From Luteithermobacter gelatinilyticus (GTDB taxonomy: Bacteria; Pseudomonadota; Alphaproteobacteria; Sphingomonadales; Emcibacteraceae): a stretch of DNA of 64,000 nt. How positions within the stretch are numbered: the first letter of the stretch is position 1; every line of letters begins with the position of its first letter. Positions 18,421 through 29,935 of this stretch are shown piece after piece. The stretch covers positions 1,742,501 to 1,806,500 of the forward strand of contig NZ_CP040517.1 of NCBI RefSeq assembly GCF_005849285.1, written 5' to 3'. The notes beneath the pieces were generated by a model that was not told the DNA's origin, ran no database searches, and saw only the letters and a list, made by a program, of their open reading frames with translations. Position numbers and translations under genes: made by a program.

Positions 18421-18444
18421 CATCGTTTCAGGCATCGTTTCAGG
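18421..18444. repeat. 12-bp exact tandem duplication over the PEP-CTERM stop
   Basis: CATCGTTTCAGG is repeated exactly at 18421-18432 and 18433-18444. The stop codon of the PEP-CTERM gene (18440-18442) lies inside the second unit. Confidence 0.9.
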
Positions 18445-19249
18445 ACCGCACCCGGCGGCGCATGACACCGATTCCGACCAGGCTCATCCCCAGCAGGCCA
18501 AGAATGGCCGGTTCGGAAATTCTCATGGCGGTTACATTGACCTGGGTTTGCAGGGTTGTGAACCCGTCTTCAGCGGCGGCAAACCCCCGGCATCCCGGCG
18601 CCAGCCCCACAGAGGCACAATCATCCGCGTCCAGATTGTCCAGAGCGCCCAGATCCAGAGTCACCGTATATTTATATTCGTCGATGATGAAACTGAAAGA
18701 CAGGTTTTCCGGGTTGGTCAGTGCATAAATATCCGCGCACGGATCGCCCAGCGGATTGGCGCAAGGTTCTGCATTGAGGGTTTCCTCAAACACCACAAAC
18801 AAATCAAATTCCACCGCCGGCAAAGAAGAACCGGCCGGCATTGTTGGCGTCATCACCACAGAATCCTCTATGGTCACGGAAGTCAGGCTGTCGCCCGTGA
18901 TCACATTATTATAATGGGTGAGTGTCGCCGCATCCTTGGCGGGGCCGTTGGTGACCAGTCCCGTCACTGTGGTAACCCCCGTAGAGCCGGCTGTCGGGTT
19001 ATTGACATCGGCAACAAAGTTCTGATCACTCAGGACCAGGTGGCTTTGTTGGTTCTCGGGGTTTGCCGGCGTACCCCAGGACAGTACCGTTCCCGTATTG
19101 GTCACGGCCGCAGCCGGTTCCTCATCAACAAACGCCGCCGTGGCTTCCAGGGTCCATTCGGTAATCAAAGCCGCTTGTGCGGCCTGACCGATCACCATAC
19201 TGCCCAGCGCAACGGTGACGCCATACATAATTTTCTTCAGATTGTTCAT
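18440..19249 (-). CDS. THxN-type PEP-CTERM sorting-signal surface protein
   Basis: A 269-residue exported protein: signal peptide ending in AQA (about residue 26), an extracellular region of mostly beta character with four cysteines (163, 171, 211, 220), and a C-terminal PEP-CTERM-like tail. The tail reads SEP at 245-247, a hydrophobic helix, then MRRRVRS. THYN at 111-114 fits the THxN subfamily of PEP-CTERM proteins as I recall it. Such proteins are cleaved and anchored by an exosortase, not encoded here, and are linked to exopolysaccharide or floc formation. The ATG at 19249 has a perfect AGGAGG. A sigma-54 promoter candidate lies about 240 bases upstream. The exact function is unknown. Confidence 0.8.
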   Translation of the reverse strand: MNNLKKIMYGVTVALGSMVIGQAAQAALITEWTLEATAAFVDEEPAAAVTNTGTVLSWGTPANPENQQSHLVLSDQNFVADVNNPTAGSTGVTTVTGLVTNGPAKDAATLTHYNNVITGDSLTSVTIEDSVVMTPTMPAGSSLPAVEFDLFVVFEETLNAEPCANPLGDPCADIYALTNPENLSFSFIIDEYKYTVTLDLGALDNLDADDCASVGLAPGCRGFAAAEDGFTTLQTQVNVTAMRISEPAILGLLGMSLVGIGVMRRRVRS

Positions 19250-19502
19250 TACAACCTCCTCAACCAGTGTCGTTAAGTTTTGTACCGGGAACAGACCTTT
19301 CTCCCATTTCTCCCCTTGAAAGATTTGACCTGGCTTCCTCAAATACGCCAGAGACAAAACCAAAGACACAGATACTGGAGATACGGAACTAAAGATACGG
19401 AACTTGATCAGGGATAAGGATGAACCAAGACTGTTCGCAAAAAAATCAAAAACTGGGCTTTGCAGCCTGATATCATAATTTCATGAATGATGCTGTTAAG
19501 TA

Positions 19503-19519
19503 GCAAATACCATGCCATC
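19503..19519 (-). promoter_or_regulatory. Candidate sigma-54 promoter of the PEP-CTERM gene
   Basis: On the minus strand the sequence reads TGGCATGGTATTTGCT. It keeps the GG-N10-GC spacing of -24/-12 elements, with two differences from the TTGGCACG-N4-TTGCW consensus. The rest of the 558-base gap 19250-19807 holds no gene, only a 14-base-period repeat at 19380-19404. Confidence 0.5.
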
Positions 19520-19807
19520 TTTAAAAGGCTCATATATTATAAGAAGTTGCGGATATACCCTGTCCCCGCATGGCCACAACTGTAATAAATTCCGACACCC
19601 CTTTTGCCGAAAAACAAGGCGCAGCGCGGTATAAGAAATATTTTTTATCTTTATTTCAAGGCATTAGGAAAATAATCTAGATCGTAAAGCAGGAGCGACA
19701 GCTGTCAAAAATCTTTACACATTATTTTAAGGCAGAAAAAGACATTGTCTTACAATATCTTGGCAAGGAGCCCCCAAGACACCCGCAAAATGCATCAGAA
19801 TTTCCGA

Positions 19808-20626
19808 TTATTTCACGGGTTTATGGGCCATCCCGGGGTGAGTGTTCTTCTGATCCACTTCATCATATCCTGCATCTTCGCGGATTTTCCGGAACACGCC
19901 CTGCGCGCCCTTGACGATTTCCGGTTTAACCGTGACAATCCGATTGTCCGTCAATTGGTGCAGCGCCTCGGCAACGGTTCTGGCCCGACCCAGTTTTTTC
20001 AGATTCATCATGGTTGGAAACATCAGGGTCCCCCTGGATTCCTCGATCAGTTCAAGCGGCCGGACCCAGCGGACCTCAACCGCTTCCCTGCCATCGGGGC
20101 TGGCCACCTGCCCTTCCGGGGCCATGCACAGAAAGAACCGGGTATCAAAGCGTTTGGGATATTGTTCAGGCGTGATCCAGTGGGCAAAAGGACGGCAGTC
20201 CCGCACCGATAACTTCAGGCCGGTTTCAGCCAGAAATGTCCGGACATCAAGACGGTTTTCCAGAAATTTCCGACGGTATTTCCGGTCCAGTTCCGCCCGA
20301 ACCGCCTCATCAACCAACCGGCCGTTGCGTTCCCCAATAAGAAGACCGGTTTCTTCAAAAACCTCTCGCAACGCAGCGTAGCGCATGCCCCGAAACATCT
20401 GAGGCAGGTCGTCCTGATGGGACTCGGGGTCTGCTTCTTCTGCTTGCCGATCCGCGGGATCCACCTTGCCACCGGGAAAAACATAGGCCCCGCCGGCGAA
20501 TTTGATATTCTGGTGGCGTTTCACCATCAAAATTTCAAGCGTGCCGTATTCGGGGTGACATTCCGCACCGTCCCGGATGATCATAATCGAGGCGGAATCA
20601 ACAGGTTTTACAGGCGTATCAGTCAT
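19808..20626 (-). CDS. Nudix hydrolase, NUDT19-like
   Basis: Predicted pyrophosphohydrolase acting on a nucleotide or CoA derivative; the substrate is not determined. In the 272-residue protein the Nudix motif is split. GGKVDPAD begins near residue 52, and REVFEETGLLIG follows about 30 residues later, so an insertion separates the leading glycine from the catalytic REXXEE helix. This layout is typical of the NUDT19/RP2 group rather than MutT. It lies between the PEP-CTERM gene and dnaE on the same strand, with its own ATG, and no operon partner is evident. Confidence 0.8.
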   Translation of the reverse strand: MTDTPVKPVDSASIMIIRDGAECHPEYGTLEILMVKRHQNIKFAGGAYVFPGGKVDPADRQAEEADPESHQDDLPQMFRGMRYAALREVFEETGLLIGERNGRLVDEAVRAELDRKYRRKFLENRLDVRTFLAETGLKLSVRDCRPFAHWITPEQYPKRFDTRFFLCMAPEGQVASPDGREAVEVRWVRPLELIEESRGTLMFPTMMNLKKLGRARTVAEALHQLTDNRIVTVKPEIVKGAQGVFRKIREDAGYDEVDQKNTHPGMAHKPVK

Positions 20627-20769
20627 GAAGGCAGTCCCGGCGGTTTCATATTCATTGTCAACTCCATCAAGCTATAAGCCCCGTTACAGGCGAAGGAAAG
20701 GTGAATGTCTTTTCAGGATGAGAATAAATCTGCATACCCCCTGCTTGAACCAGGCTCTGGCAAAAATTA

Positions 20770-24285
<3,516 letters not shown>

Positions 24286-24314
24286 CAATTACATGACTTC
24301 TTTAAAGTGAAACT

Positions 24315-24719
24315 TTAAGATTGGAAATACCCGATAATACCCGCGGCAAGAACAGATTCGCACAAATATTGACCTGCATAAATCATATAAAGGCGAAAGC
24401 TCCGTCCCTCAAAAGCAAAACTGAGCGAAGAATTGGCCGCCAGAAGGCCGATCCCGACGATCAGGCCCATCACCAGACTCCCTGTGAAGTCCAGATTGGC
24501 CGCGGCAATAATAACCGCCAGGCTCAGCGCAAAAACCACACATACACCGCCGGCCAGAATCATTTCCCGTGTCGGATCACTCAGCGTTTCAGGCGACAGG
24601 CCGACTTCCTTCATCCAGACCTTACCAAACAGGAACGGGGAATACCACAGACCGCCAAGAATGAATTTGGCGACTGCCGCAAGAAAAATCGCCAACATAT
24701 TCAGTGAGTCAAGTCCCAT
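24315..24719 (-). CDS. DUF1761 family membrane protein
   Basis: A 134-residue integral membrane protein with four predicted helices. The N-terminal segment with GGLWYSPFLFGKVW is the hallmark of the DUF1761 family, whose function is not known. The ATG at 24719 is followed at once by the first helix and preceded by AGGGG; upstream in-frame starts would add an unconserved soluble stretch. It lies between lolD (65 bases upstream) and dnaE (29 bases downstream) and may be co-transcribed with either. Confidence 0.85.
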   Translation of the reverse strand: MGLDSLNMLAIFLAAVAKFILGGLWYSPFLFGKVWMKEVGLSPETLSDPTREMILAGGVCVVFALSLAVIIAAANLDFTGSLVMGLIVGIGLLAANSSLSFAFEGRSFRLYMIYAGQYLCESVLAAGIIGYFQS

Positions 24720-24784
24720 GATTCGCCCCTTTTCCCTAGCCCAGAATATCCACCCTTGATGTCGCCAACTATCACGATGAGAGG

Positions 24785-25507
24785 TTATGCCGGGTGCAGC
24801 GTCCCTTCGCGCAGTATAACACATCGATCCATTTTCTGGGCAAGATCGTAATTATGGGTGGCAATCAGCGCGGCCGTCCCCTCCTCCCGGGAGATACCCA
24901 GCAGAACCTTCAGCACCTCTTCCCCGGTGGCTTCATCCAGGTTTCCGGTCGGTTCATCGGCCAGCAGGATTTTGGGTTTATTGGCCAGCGCCCGGGCAAT
25001 GGCGACCCGTTGCTGCTCGCCACCAGATAGGCGGCTGGGGCGGTGCTTCAATCGTTCCCCCAGCCCCATCTTTTCCAACAATTCCCCGGCCCGCGCCTCG
25101 GCCTCCTTTCTGGGGCGGCCGGCAATCATCTGGGGCATCATTACATTTTCCAGGGCGGTAAATTCTGGCAGCAGATGGTGAAACTGATAGACAAACCCGA
25201 TCTCGTGTCGGCGGATCCGGGTACGCCGGAGATCCGACAGTGCATTACACGCCACCCCGTTGATGATCACCTCGCCCTGCTGGGCTTTTTCCAGGAGTCC
25301 GGCGATATGAAGCAAGGTGGACTTGCCCGCCCCGCTCGCTCCCGTCAACGCCACCATTTCCCCCCTGTTCAGGTGAAAGTCGACACCCCGGAGAATATGC
25401 AAATCCACGTCACCCTGGAAAAAATGCCGATGAATCCCCCTCAACTCCAGCGCCACGGAAGTTTCGTGTCCTGTCATCTTCGTCGCCACGGTTTCCGTCT
25501 TGTTCAT
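24785..25507 (-). CDS. lolD: Lipoprotein-releasing ABC transporter ATPase LolD
   Basis: ATPase of the LolCDE complex, which extracts outer-membrane lipoproteins from the inner membrane and hands them to LolA. The 240-residue protein has Walker [10 protein letters not shown], signature LSGGEQQR and Walker [13 protein letters not shown], and shares the MacB/LolD subfamily features. The ATG at 25507 follows GAGGAGATATC, a strong site; the alternative ATG at 25537 falls inside a tandem duplication and has no ribosome site. It directly follows lolC/E. Confidence 0.95.
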   Translation of the reverse strand: MNKTETVATKMTGHETSVALELRGIHRHFFQGDVDLHILRGVDFHLNRGEMVALTGASGAGKSTLLHIAGLLEKAQQGEVIINGVACNALSDLRRTRIRRHEIGFVYQFHHLLPEFTALENVMMPQMIAGRPRKEAEARAGELLEKMGLGERLKHRPSRLSGGEQQRVAIARALANKPKILLADEPTGNLDEATGEEVLKVLLGISREEGTAALIATHNYDLAQKMDRCVILREGTLHPA

Positions 25508-25526
25508 GATATCTCCTCGCTCATAT

Positions 25527-25566
25527 CCCTCATTCATATCTTAGGCCCCTCATTCATATCTCAGGG
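25527..25566. repeat. 20-bp tandem duplication at the lolC/E-lolD junction
   Basis: A 20-base unit beginning CCCTCATTCATATCT occurs twice (25527-25546 and 25547-25566) with two differences. The lolC/E stop codon (25550-25552) lies in the right unit, so the coding end LRYE-stop has been copied once beyond itself. Confidence 0.85.
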
Positions 25567-26806
25567 CCTCGACGGGGTCGGTTTTTGCCGCCCGCCAGGC
25601 AGGATATAGCGTGGCAAGAAACGTCAATGTGAGTGACACCGTAACCACGGCGATCACTTCATCGGGCTGGATGATGGCTGGAATTTCCGAAATAAAGCGG
25701 ATTTCCGCGTTCCACAATTCCGCGCCGGTGGCCGTTTCCACGAAATCCACTATATTTTGAAGATTATCGGCCACCACGACACCGCCCGCCAGCCCCAGAA
25801 AAGTGCCCAGAATACCGATCAGGGATCCGGCAATAAAAAACACCCTGAGAATAGAAGCGCGTGAAGCTCCCATGGTTCTAAGGATAGCAATATCCTTGTT
25901 TTTGCTTCGCACCAGCATGATCATGGTGGAGATGATATTAAACACAGCCACCAGAATGATCAGAGTAAGAATGATGAACATCACATTGCGTTCAATTTGC
26001 AGCGCATTAAAAAAGCTGCGATTGAGCACCCGCCAGTCAATCAGTCGTCCCTGAAGCCCCAACTCCCGGATTCGTTGCTGAACGAAGGGATAGGTCTCCT
26101 CAATGAGATCCGGATGAGTGAGCGTGAGTTCCAGATACTGAACGCTGTTCTCATACTGGAAATATTTCTGGGCCTGATCCAGAGGAATAAAAAAATAGCT
26201 GCTGTCGTAATTATATTCGCCGACTTCAAATATGGCCTTGATTTCATAACTGGCTAGGCGCGGTACGGTGCCGAAGGCTGTAACCCGTCCCTTGGGCGTA
26301 ATCAGGGTGATCAGACTGCCAATCTCCAGCCCGTAAGTATCCGCCAGGCGTTTACCAATGATAATATCGTGCTCCCCTGTCCCGAAATCCGTCAGGGACC
26401 CCGCCACGATGTTTTCTGCCACCAACGGGCGATGGCGCAGGTCTTCGGGCCGGATGCCCCGCACCATGGCGCCGGTGGCATAGTCGCCAAAAGACGCCAT
26501 CACCTGCCCCTCGATCACCGGGTCCACCCGTACCACATTCTCCACAGTCGATAAGGCAGAAGCCGCCGCATCATAATCCGTCATGCGTCCGGCATAGGGC
26601 TGATACAATAAATGGCCCTTGAAGCCGATGACCTTGGACAGGATTTCCTCCCGAAATCCCCCCATGACTGACATGGTAACAATCAGGGCAGCCACACCCA
26701 GAAAAATCCCGACCAACGAAAAAATCGCAATGACGGAAATAAATCCCTCATGCCCTTTCAGTCTCAAATACCGGAAGGCCAAAGTCCACTCAAAGGCCCG
26801 AAACAT
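25550..26806 (-). CDS. lolC: Lipoprotein-releasing ABC transporter permease LolC/LolE
   Basis: Membrane subunit of the lipoprotein-releasing complex. The 418-residue protein has one N-terminal helix starting FRYLRLKG, a large periplasmic domain of the MacB-PCD type (about 50-250), and three C-terminal helices of the FtsX permease domain. The family motif VMGGFREEIL is at about 47-56. Alphaproteobacteria usually carry one permease here that serves as a homodimer, so LolC and LolE cannot be told apart. It starts 202 bases after proS. Confidence 0.93.
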   Translation of the reverse strand: MFRAFEWTLAFRYLRLKGHEGFISVIAIFSLVGIFLGVAALIVTMSVMGGFREEILSKVIGFKGHLLYQPYAGRMTDYDAAASALSTVENVVRVDPVIEGQVMASFGDYATGAMVRGIRPEDLRHRPLVAENIVAGSLTDFGTGEHDIIIGKRLADTYGLEIGSLITLITPKGRVTAFGTVPRLASYEIKAIFEVGEYNYDSSYFFIPLDQAQKYFQYENSVQYLELTLTHPDLIEETYPFVQQRIRELGLQGRLIDWRVLNRSFFNALQIERNVMFIILTLIILVAVFNIISTMIMLVRSKNKDIAILRTMGASRASILRVFFIAGSLIGILGTFLGLAGGVVVADNLQNIVDFVETATGAELWNAEIRFISEIPAIIQPDEVIAVVTVSLTLTFLATLYPAWRAAKTDPVEALRYE

Positions 26807-27008
26807 AAACCGTCCTTTCCCGGCTTTCGACAGAGCCGAAATTATACATCATGGCGCGTGAGCACAACGAATACAACAAGACAAACTGCTGCGGCCATGA
26901 CTGATTGGGCCATGCCATTGCCGTCTGTGGACCGCCATCCCCCTGCCCCGAAACAGGCGGGATCGCGATGACGCCTGACGAACATTGCCCTCACGCCGCC
27001 TGCCCCCG

Positions 27009-28319
27009 TTATGCCTTTGCGGCAAATCTGTTCAACACCTCGTCCACCGCCATTTCTTCACGCTGACCAGTGCGACGGTTTTTGATCTCGACCACACCTT
27101 TCTCCAGCCCCTTGGGCCCCACCACCACCTGCCAAGGCAGTCCAATCAGATCCATATTGGCAAATTTCATGCCGCCCCCAACATCCCGGTCATCATAGAG
27201 CACCTCAATGCCGGCCCTGAGCATTTTTTCATACAGATCCTCACTGGTCCGGGTACAGGCCTCATCCTTGGCCCGGAGATTCACCAACCCCACCTGGAAC
27301 GGGGCGACAGCTTCCGGCCAGATTATACCGGCCTCATCGTGATTGGCCTCGATCAGCGCCCCCACAAGACGGGAGACCCCGATGCCGTAAGAGCCCATTT
27401 CCACGGTTAGCAGATTGCCATCCGGTCCCGTAACCCGGGCATTCATGCTGTCGGAATATTTGGTCCCGAAGTAGAAAATGTGCCCCACTTCGATGCCTTT
27501 GGCCACCCTTAAGTCTTCCGGGGCCACCGGGCAGTTCGCGGGATCGTGTTTTTCCTCTTCCATGGCATACAGGCTTTGAAGCTGGCGAATGGTTTCGGGA
27601 TCAATATCCCCGGTCAGTTTATCCAGTTCGAAACCTTCGATCGCCTTGTCATAATACAGCGTGCTTTCACCGGTCTCCGCCAGGATCTGAAATTCGTGGC
27701 TCAAGTCTCCGCCAATCGCGCCGGTATCCGCCTTCACCGGAATGGCCACCAGTCCAAGACGGGCAAAGGTGCGCAGATACGCCACATACATTTTGTTATA
27801 GGAATCACGCGCCCGCTCCTGATCGAGATCAAAGCTGTAAGTATCCTTCATCAGAAATTCCCGGCCGCGCATAACCCCGAAACGCGGACGGATTTCATCA
27901 CGAAACTTCCACTGGATATGATACAGAAGCTTCGGCAGGTCCTTGTAACTTTTGATGTTGTTCCGGAACAGATCCGTGATCATTTCCTCATTGGTCGGCC
28001 CATACAGCATTTCCCGGTCATGCCGGTCAGTAATCCGCAGCATTTCCTTACCATAGGCATCATAACGACCACTTTCCTGCCACAGCTCCGCCGACTGGAT
28101 TGTCGGCATCAACAACTCCTGCGCCCCGGCCCGATTCTGCTCTTCACGTACAACCTGTTCGATGTTGCGTAATACCTTTAGCCCAAGCGGCAACCAGATA
28201 TATATGCCGGCGCTCGTCTGGCGGATCATGCCAGCCCTCAGCATCAATCTGTGAGAAGCGATCTGAGCTTCAGTGGGCGTTTCTTTTAACGTGGGCAGAA
28301 AATATGTGGACAGACGCAT
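27009..28319 (-). CDS. proS: Prolyl-tRNA synthetase (short alphaproteobacterial form)
   Basis: Charges tRNA-Pro. At 436 residues it lacks the roughly 180-residue INS editing domain of the E. coli enzyme, as is usual in Alphaproteobacteria. Class II motifs are visible: [12 protein letters not shown], the motif 2 region [21 protein letters not shown], and GIGVSRL for motif 3. A C-terminal anticodon-binding domain follows. The ATG at 28319 has no strong ribosome site. The 26807-27008 gap upstream of lolC/E holds a degenerate palindromic sequence near 26930-26980. Confidence 0.95.
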   Translation of the reverse strand: MRLSTYFLPTLKETPTEAQIASHRLMLRAGMIRQTSAGIYIWLPLGLKVLRNIEQVVREEQNRAGAQELLMPTIQSAELWQESGRYDAYGKEMLRITDRHDREMLYGPTNEEMITDLFRNNIKSYKDLPKLLYHIQWKFRDEIRPRFGVMRGREFLMKDTYSFDLDQERARDSYNKMYVAYLRTFARLGLVAIPVKADTGAIGGDLSHEFQILAETGESTLYYDKAIEGFELDKLTGDIDPETIRQLQSLYAMEEEKHDPANCPVAPEDLRVAKGIEVGHIFYFGTKYSDSMNARVTGPDGNLLTVEMGSYGIGVSRLVGALIEANHDEAGIIWPEAVAPFQVGLVNLRAKDEACTRTSEDLYEKMLRAGIEVLYDDRDVGGGMKFANMDLIGLPWQVVVGPKGLEKGVVEIKNRRTGQREEMAVDEVLNRFAAKA

Positions 28320-28401
28320 TTTTTAACTCTGTTTTCTGTTTTTCGCAGTGATGAGTTTTGACTATAGTCTCTGTTATTAACAGGCTTTTTGCGGACTGCA
28401 A

Positions 28402-28845
28402 TTATCTTTTCAGGGGAAGCTCAAGTTTTTCTGCCTCCCCTTCGGCACACAGCCGATGAATTTGAGCATAATAGGCTGGCGCTATCGGTTTGCCATTGAA
28501 ATAGGCCAGGCCGTCGCGCACCTCCACATATCCCAGAATCATTTCCTGTTTCAATCCCGGATGACGGGCATAAAGCGCATTGTCCAGTTCTTTTGCCGTA
28601 TCAAGAACCAGATAAAATGAAATTTCCGGCAAGACGTCAAACGCCCGGTTGTTCTCAAGATCCGCTGGGGGCACTTTGCGCCCCTTCACATCCACCCCGG
28701 GCCGGTAGGTCACATCTTCTTCTGGAACATGGCGGGTCAAAGAAACACAATCCTGTTTTTTGATAAGAATCGCCTGACCAGCCAGGGCCGTCTCCTGAAG
28801 CAGAAAAAGTCCAACTGTCATTGTGGCAAAAAACGCACATCTCAT
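28402..28845 (-). CDS. Conserved hypothetical exported protein
   Basis: A 147-residue protein with an N-terminal signal peptide (hydrophobic to about residue 20, ALA then GQA near the cut). The mature part contains one cysteine early (CVSLTRHVPEEDV), a segment YRPGVDVKGRKVPPADL and a C-terminal mixed region. I do not recognise a named domain. Similar small exported proteins occur beside proS in other Alphaproteobacteria, as far as I recall. It lies downstream of a terminator, so it has its own promoter in the 384-base gap 28846-29229. Periplasmic location is inferred. Confidence 0.7.
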   Translation of the reverse strand: MRCAFFATMTVGLFLLQETALAGQAILIKKQDCVSLTRHVPEEDVTYRPGVDVKGRKVPPADLENNRAFDVLPEISFYLVLDTAKELDNALYARHPGLKQEMILGYVEVRDGLAYFNGKPIAPAYYAQIHRLCAEGEAEKLELPLKR

Positions 28846-29104
28846 CAGTGATCCTTTCTATCCCCCTTTATTGTATACAATTTTTTCACCTGACCCGCAT
28901 GTTGCAATTTTACAACAAAGTGGGAAAAATTGAAGTTTCATTAAATTTTAAAGATGACAAGCCGAAAGGACTGAACTAACGTTTCTGTCAAACGGGAGGC
29001 CCAAGTTTGGGGAGGGAAAAGCCTACACAAAACCAAACACGGGTAACATAAAAAAAGAAAAAGAAAAACCGGCAGAACGGTCTTAATAAAAATAAATAGA
29101 AAAT
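28846..29104. other. Intergenic stretch, no gene recognised
   Basis: AT-rich with long A runs. On the plus strand a purine-rich stretch (about 28990-29050, including GGGAGG and GGGGAGGG) leads into the perfect terminator at 29105-29136, so a small plus-strand RNA is possible but not supported by any recognised family. The region must also contain the promoter of the minus-strand gene at 28402-28845. Confidence 0.3.
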
Positions 29105-29136
29105 AAAAAAAGCAAGGTCATGACCTTGCTTTTTTT
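29105..29136. terminator. Bidirectional terminator after the nuo-to-DUF1467 operon
   Basis: A 32-base perfect palindrome: seven A, GCAAGGTCA/TGACCTTGC, seven T. It works in both directions in principle. On the minus strand it closes the long operon ending with the DUF1467 gene. Confidence 0.93.
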
Positions 29137-29174
29137 ATGGCTGTTCCCTTTTGAAAGCGGGCTGGCCGTGTCGG

Positions 29175-29216
29175 CTTAGAATGAATTGAGCCAACCTATG
29201 CACAATTCACTCTAGA
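29175..29216. repeat. Hairpin repeat copy C (3' end of DUF1467 gene)
   Basis: Arms TTAGAATGAATTG (29176-29188) and CAATTCACTCTAG (29203-29215). On the minus strand the 14-base centre is TGCATAGGTTGGCT, identical to copy G except for one base, so the two copies share an ancestor well beyond the arms. Confidence 0.85.
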
Positions 29217-29242
29217 CAATCTGGTCACTCTAGACAATCTGG
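29207..29242. repeat. 18-bp exact tandem duplication
   Basis: TCACTCTAGACAATCTGG occurs twice head to tail (29207-29224, 29225-29242). The second unit holds the DUF1467 stop codon (29230-29232); the first overlaps the right arm of hairpin repeat C. Confidence 0.92.
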
Positions 29243-29478
29243 ATCAGTTCGTATTTAACCACCATCCAAAAACACAGCCAGACAATAAAAGCCAATCCGG
29301 TGGTAATCAGCATCTTACGGCCAATCTGTGGTTTGACTGGAGCGCCTTTTTCGATGCCCTCGGGCAGGTTCGCCTGGTCTTCGCTTTCATGATGATTGCG
29401 AACGCCGAACGGTAAAACCATAAACAGGATCAACCACCAGGAAATCGTGAAAACCACAATATGACTGACGACACTCAT
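29230..29478 (-). CDS. DUF1467 family membrane protein
   Basis: An 82-residue protein with two membrane helices joined by a short hydrophilic loop containing FGVRNHHESED. This pattern (two helices, WWLILFMVLPFGVR) is the DUF1467 family, found almost only in Alphaproteobacteria next to mce and proS; its function is unknown. The ATG at 29478 has AAGGAG upstream. It follows mce by 16 bases and is the last gene of the run that begins with nuoA. The stop codon lies within an 18-bp tandem duplication next to a hairpin repeat. Confidence 0.85.
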   Translation of the reverse strand: MSVVSHIVVFTISWWLILFMVLPFGVRNHHESEDQANLPEGIEKGAPVKPQIGRKMLITTGLAFIVWLCFWMVVKYELIQIV

Positions 29479-29494
29479 CAGGCGCTCCTTGACC

Positions 29495-29899
29495 TCAAAC
29501 CTCTTCCAGTTCCACCAGCGTGCCACAGAAATCCTTGGGATGCAAAAAAAGCACCGGCTTACCATGGGCACCAATCTTGGGTTCACCATCCCCCAAAATA
29601 CGCATCCCGTCCGCTTTCAGCTTCTCTGCCGCCGCCCTGATGTCTTCAACCTCGTAACAGACATGATGAATGCCGCCGGCCTGATTTTTGGCCAAGAAAC
29701 CTGCAATGGGGGAGTTTTCGCCCAAAGGATACAACAGTTCGATCTTGGTATTGGGCAGTTCCACAAAAACCGTGGTTACGCCGTGATCCGGCTGATCCAC
29801 GGCTTCTGAAACCTTTGCCCCGAGCGTATCCCGATACAAGGTTGTCGCTGCATCAAGGTCCGGCACGGCAATAGCCACATGGTTCAGTTTTCCAATCAT
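29495..29899 (-). CDS. mce: Methylmalonyl-CoA epimerase
   Basis: Interconverts the (S)- and (R)-forms of methylmalonyl-CoA so that propionyl-CoA can enter the TCA cycle as succinyl-CoA. The 134-residue VOC-fold protein has metal ligands His7, Glu54, a His at 78 or 79, and Glu130. The end DFCGTLVELEE is characteristic. The ATG at 29899 follows GGGAGAA; earlier in-frame starts are poorly placed. It lies 36 bases after rnj. Confidence 0.93.
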   Translation of the reverse strand: MIGKLNHVAIAVPDLDAATTLYRDTLGAKVSEAVDQPDHGVTTVFVELPNTKIELLYPLGENSPIAGFLAKNQAGGIHHVCYEVEDIRAAAEKLKADGMRILGDGEPKIGAHGKPVLFLHPKDFCGTLVELEEV

Positions 29900-29935
29900 T
29901 GTTATTTCTCCCAATTGCACGATGTTTCTTTTTCG

